A DNA stretch of 5,030 nt from contig VSJD01000069.1 in the NCBI GenBank assembly GCA_008636095.1, positions 1 to 5,030 of the forward strand, read 5' to 3'. Position numbers and translations under genes: made by a program. Below the pieces are notes generated by a model that was not told where the DNA came from, searched no databases, and saw only the letters and a list, made by a program, of their open reading frames with translations. Shown piece after piece: positions 4,769 through 5,030 of this stretch. Each line of letters opens with the position of its first letter. Positions within the stretch are counted from its first letter, which is position 1. The stretch comes from Kiritimatiellota bacterium (GTDB lineage: Bacteria > Verrucomicrobiota > Kiritimatiellia > JAAZAB01).

Positions 4769-5029
4769 TTATTCCGTCACCGGCTGATACTCCGGGCCGC
4801 CGAAGAGGCCCCAGGTTAATTGATAACCTTGGGTTGAGAGGAATAATTCCCAGAGACCTGCCTGCCCTGAGCCCGTCGAAGGGGTGTCCTGATGATATAC
4901 CGCCGGATCAGCCAGTCCGTCACCATCATAATCAGCTGGAACCGGCCCTCCAGCTATAGTTCCCAGAAAACCGTCACACCAGGTATAGCCCCCCTGCGTA
5001 GCCAGCGAGGCGGACATCAACACTTGCCA
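4769..5029 (-). CDS. C-terminus of a secreted FG-GAP/VCBS-type repeat protein
   Basis: The last 86 codons of a gene that enters from the right edge; no start is seen and the frame is open to the edge, so the full protein is larger. There are two related units. WQVLMSAS...GGYTWCDGFLG is followed by PVPADYDGDGLADPAVY, whose DxDxDGxxD calcium-binding loop is typical of FG-GAP/VCBS repeats. Then comes LWELFLSTQGYQLTWGLFGGPEYQPV, ending VTE with TAA. Such repeats build extracellular beta-propeller or stalk regions in surface proteins. There is no C-terminal membrane anchor, PEP-CTERM or LPXTG signal. An apparent 8-codon insertion PSTGSGQA sits between VYHQDT and GLWEL. A good terminator follows. 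Confidence 0.85.
   Translation of the reverse strand, partial: WQVLMSASLATQGGYTWCDGFLGTIAGGPVPADYDGDGLADPAVYHQDTPSTGSGQAGLWELFLSTQGYQLTWGLFGGPEYQPVTE
4862..4885 (-). repeat. In-frame palindromic repeat inside the FG-GAP unit
   Basis: About 24 bp encoding PSTGSGQA (minus strand CCTTCGACGGGCTCAGGGCA...). The core has imperfect symmetry, CCCT...AGGG. Sequences of this TTCGACnnGCTCAGG kind are recalled as frequent dispersed repeats in environmental bacterial genomes; that is memory, not a search. Removing the eight codons leaves VYHQDTGLWELF, the usual spacing of the repeat. Confidence 0.6.
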
Positions 5030-5030
5030 A

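Noticed and set aside
1..5030. CRISPR array
   Set aside because: No regularly spaced repeat with unique spacers is present; the repeats found are few and irregularly placed.

Overview
The window looks like accessory DNA from an uncultured bacterium, most likely of the PVC group (Kiritimatiellota, Lentisphaerota or Verrucomicrobiota). This is an inference. It rests on the two large secreted repeat proteins at the window edges (an Ig-like / RCC1 / choice-of-anchor / Fn3 protein and an FG-GAP/VCBS-type protein), which are styles common in that group, and on the abundance of short dispersed palindromic repeats. No marker gene is present to fix the taxonomy.

Layout. Positions 1-1748 (minus) hold the N-terminal 582 codons of a secreted multidomain surface protein that runs off the left edge; it starts at a GTG. 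A 236-bp gap with a strong hairpin separates it from a minus-strand two-gene cassette: a minimal nucleotidyltransferase (MNT, 2376-2696) overlapping by 11 nt a HEPN-domain protein (1985-2386). A gene-poor stretch of about 770 bp follows (2697/2781 to 3542). It is rich in repeats: a 3' fragment of a tRNA-Lys(CTT)-like gene, a 42-bp near-perfect palindrome, a smaller hairpin, inverted copies of a 15-bp motif and one arm of a 23-bp direct repeat.

On the plus strand comes a second two-gene cassette: a 104-aa basic protein (3543-3857) overlapping by 20 nt a 225-aa nucleotidyltransferase-fold protein of the NTP_transf_8/GSU2403 or AbiEii-like kind (3838-4515). Its promoter carries three copies of a TTGTATAGYAAC site in alternating orientation around a -35/-10 pair, which looks like an autoregulatory operator. 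The second arm of the 23-bp direct repeat lies just downstream. The right edge (4769-5029, minus) is the C-terminus of a secreted FG-GAP/VCBS-type protein followed by a convincing intrinsic terminator.

How it fits together. Two unrelated nucleotidyltransferase-based gene pairs, both with the translational overlaps typical of toxin-antitoxin modules, sit within 2.6 kb between two surface-protein genes. A tRNA remnant and repeats surround the second pair, which suggests a recombination or integration hotspot. The best candidate for an undescribed system is the plus-strand pair with its three-site operator. Both edge genes also carry short repeat sequences apparently inserted in frame into protein loops.
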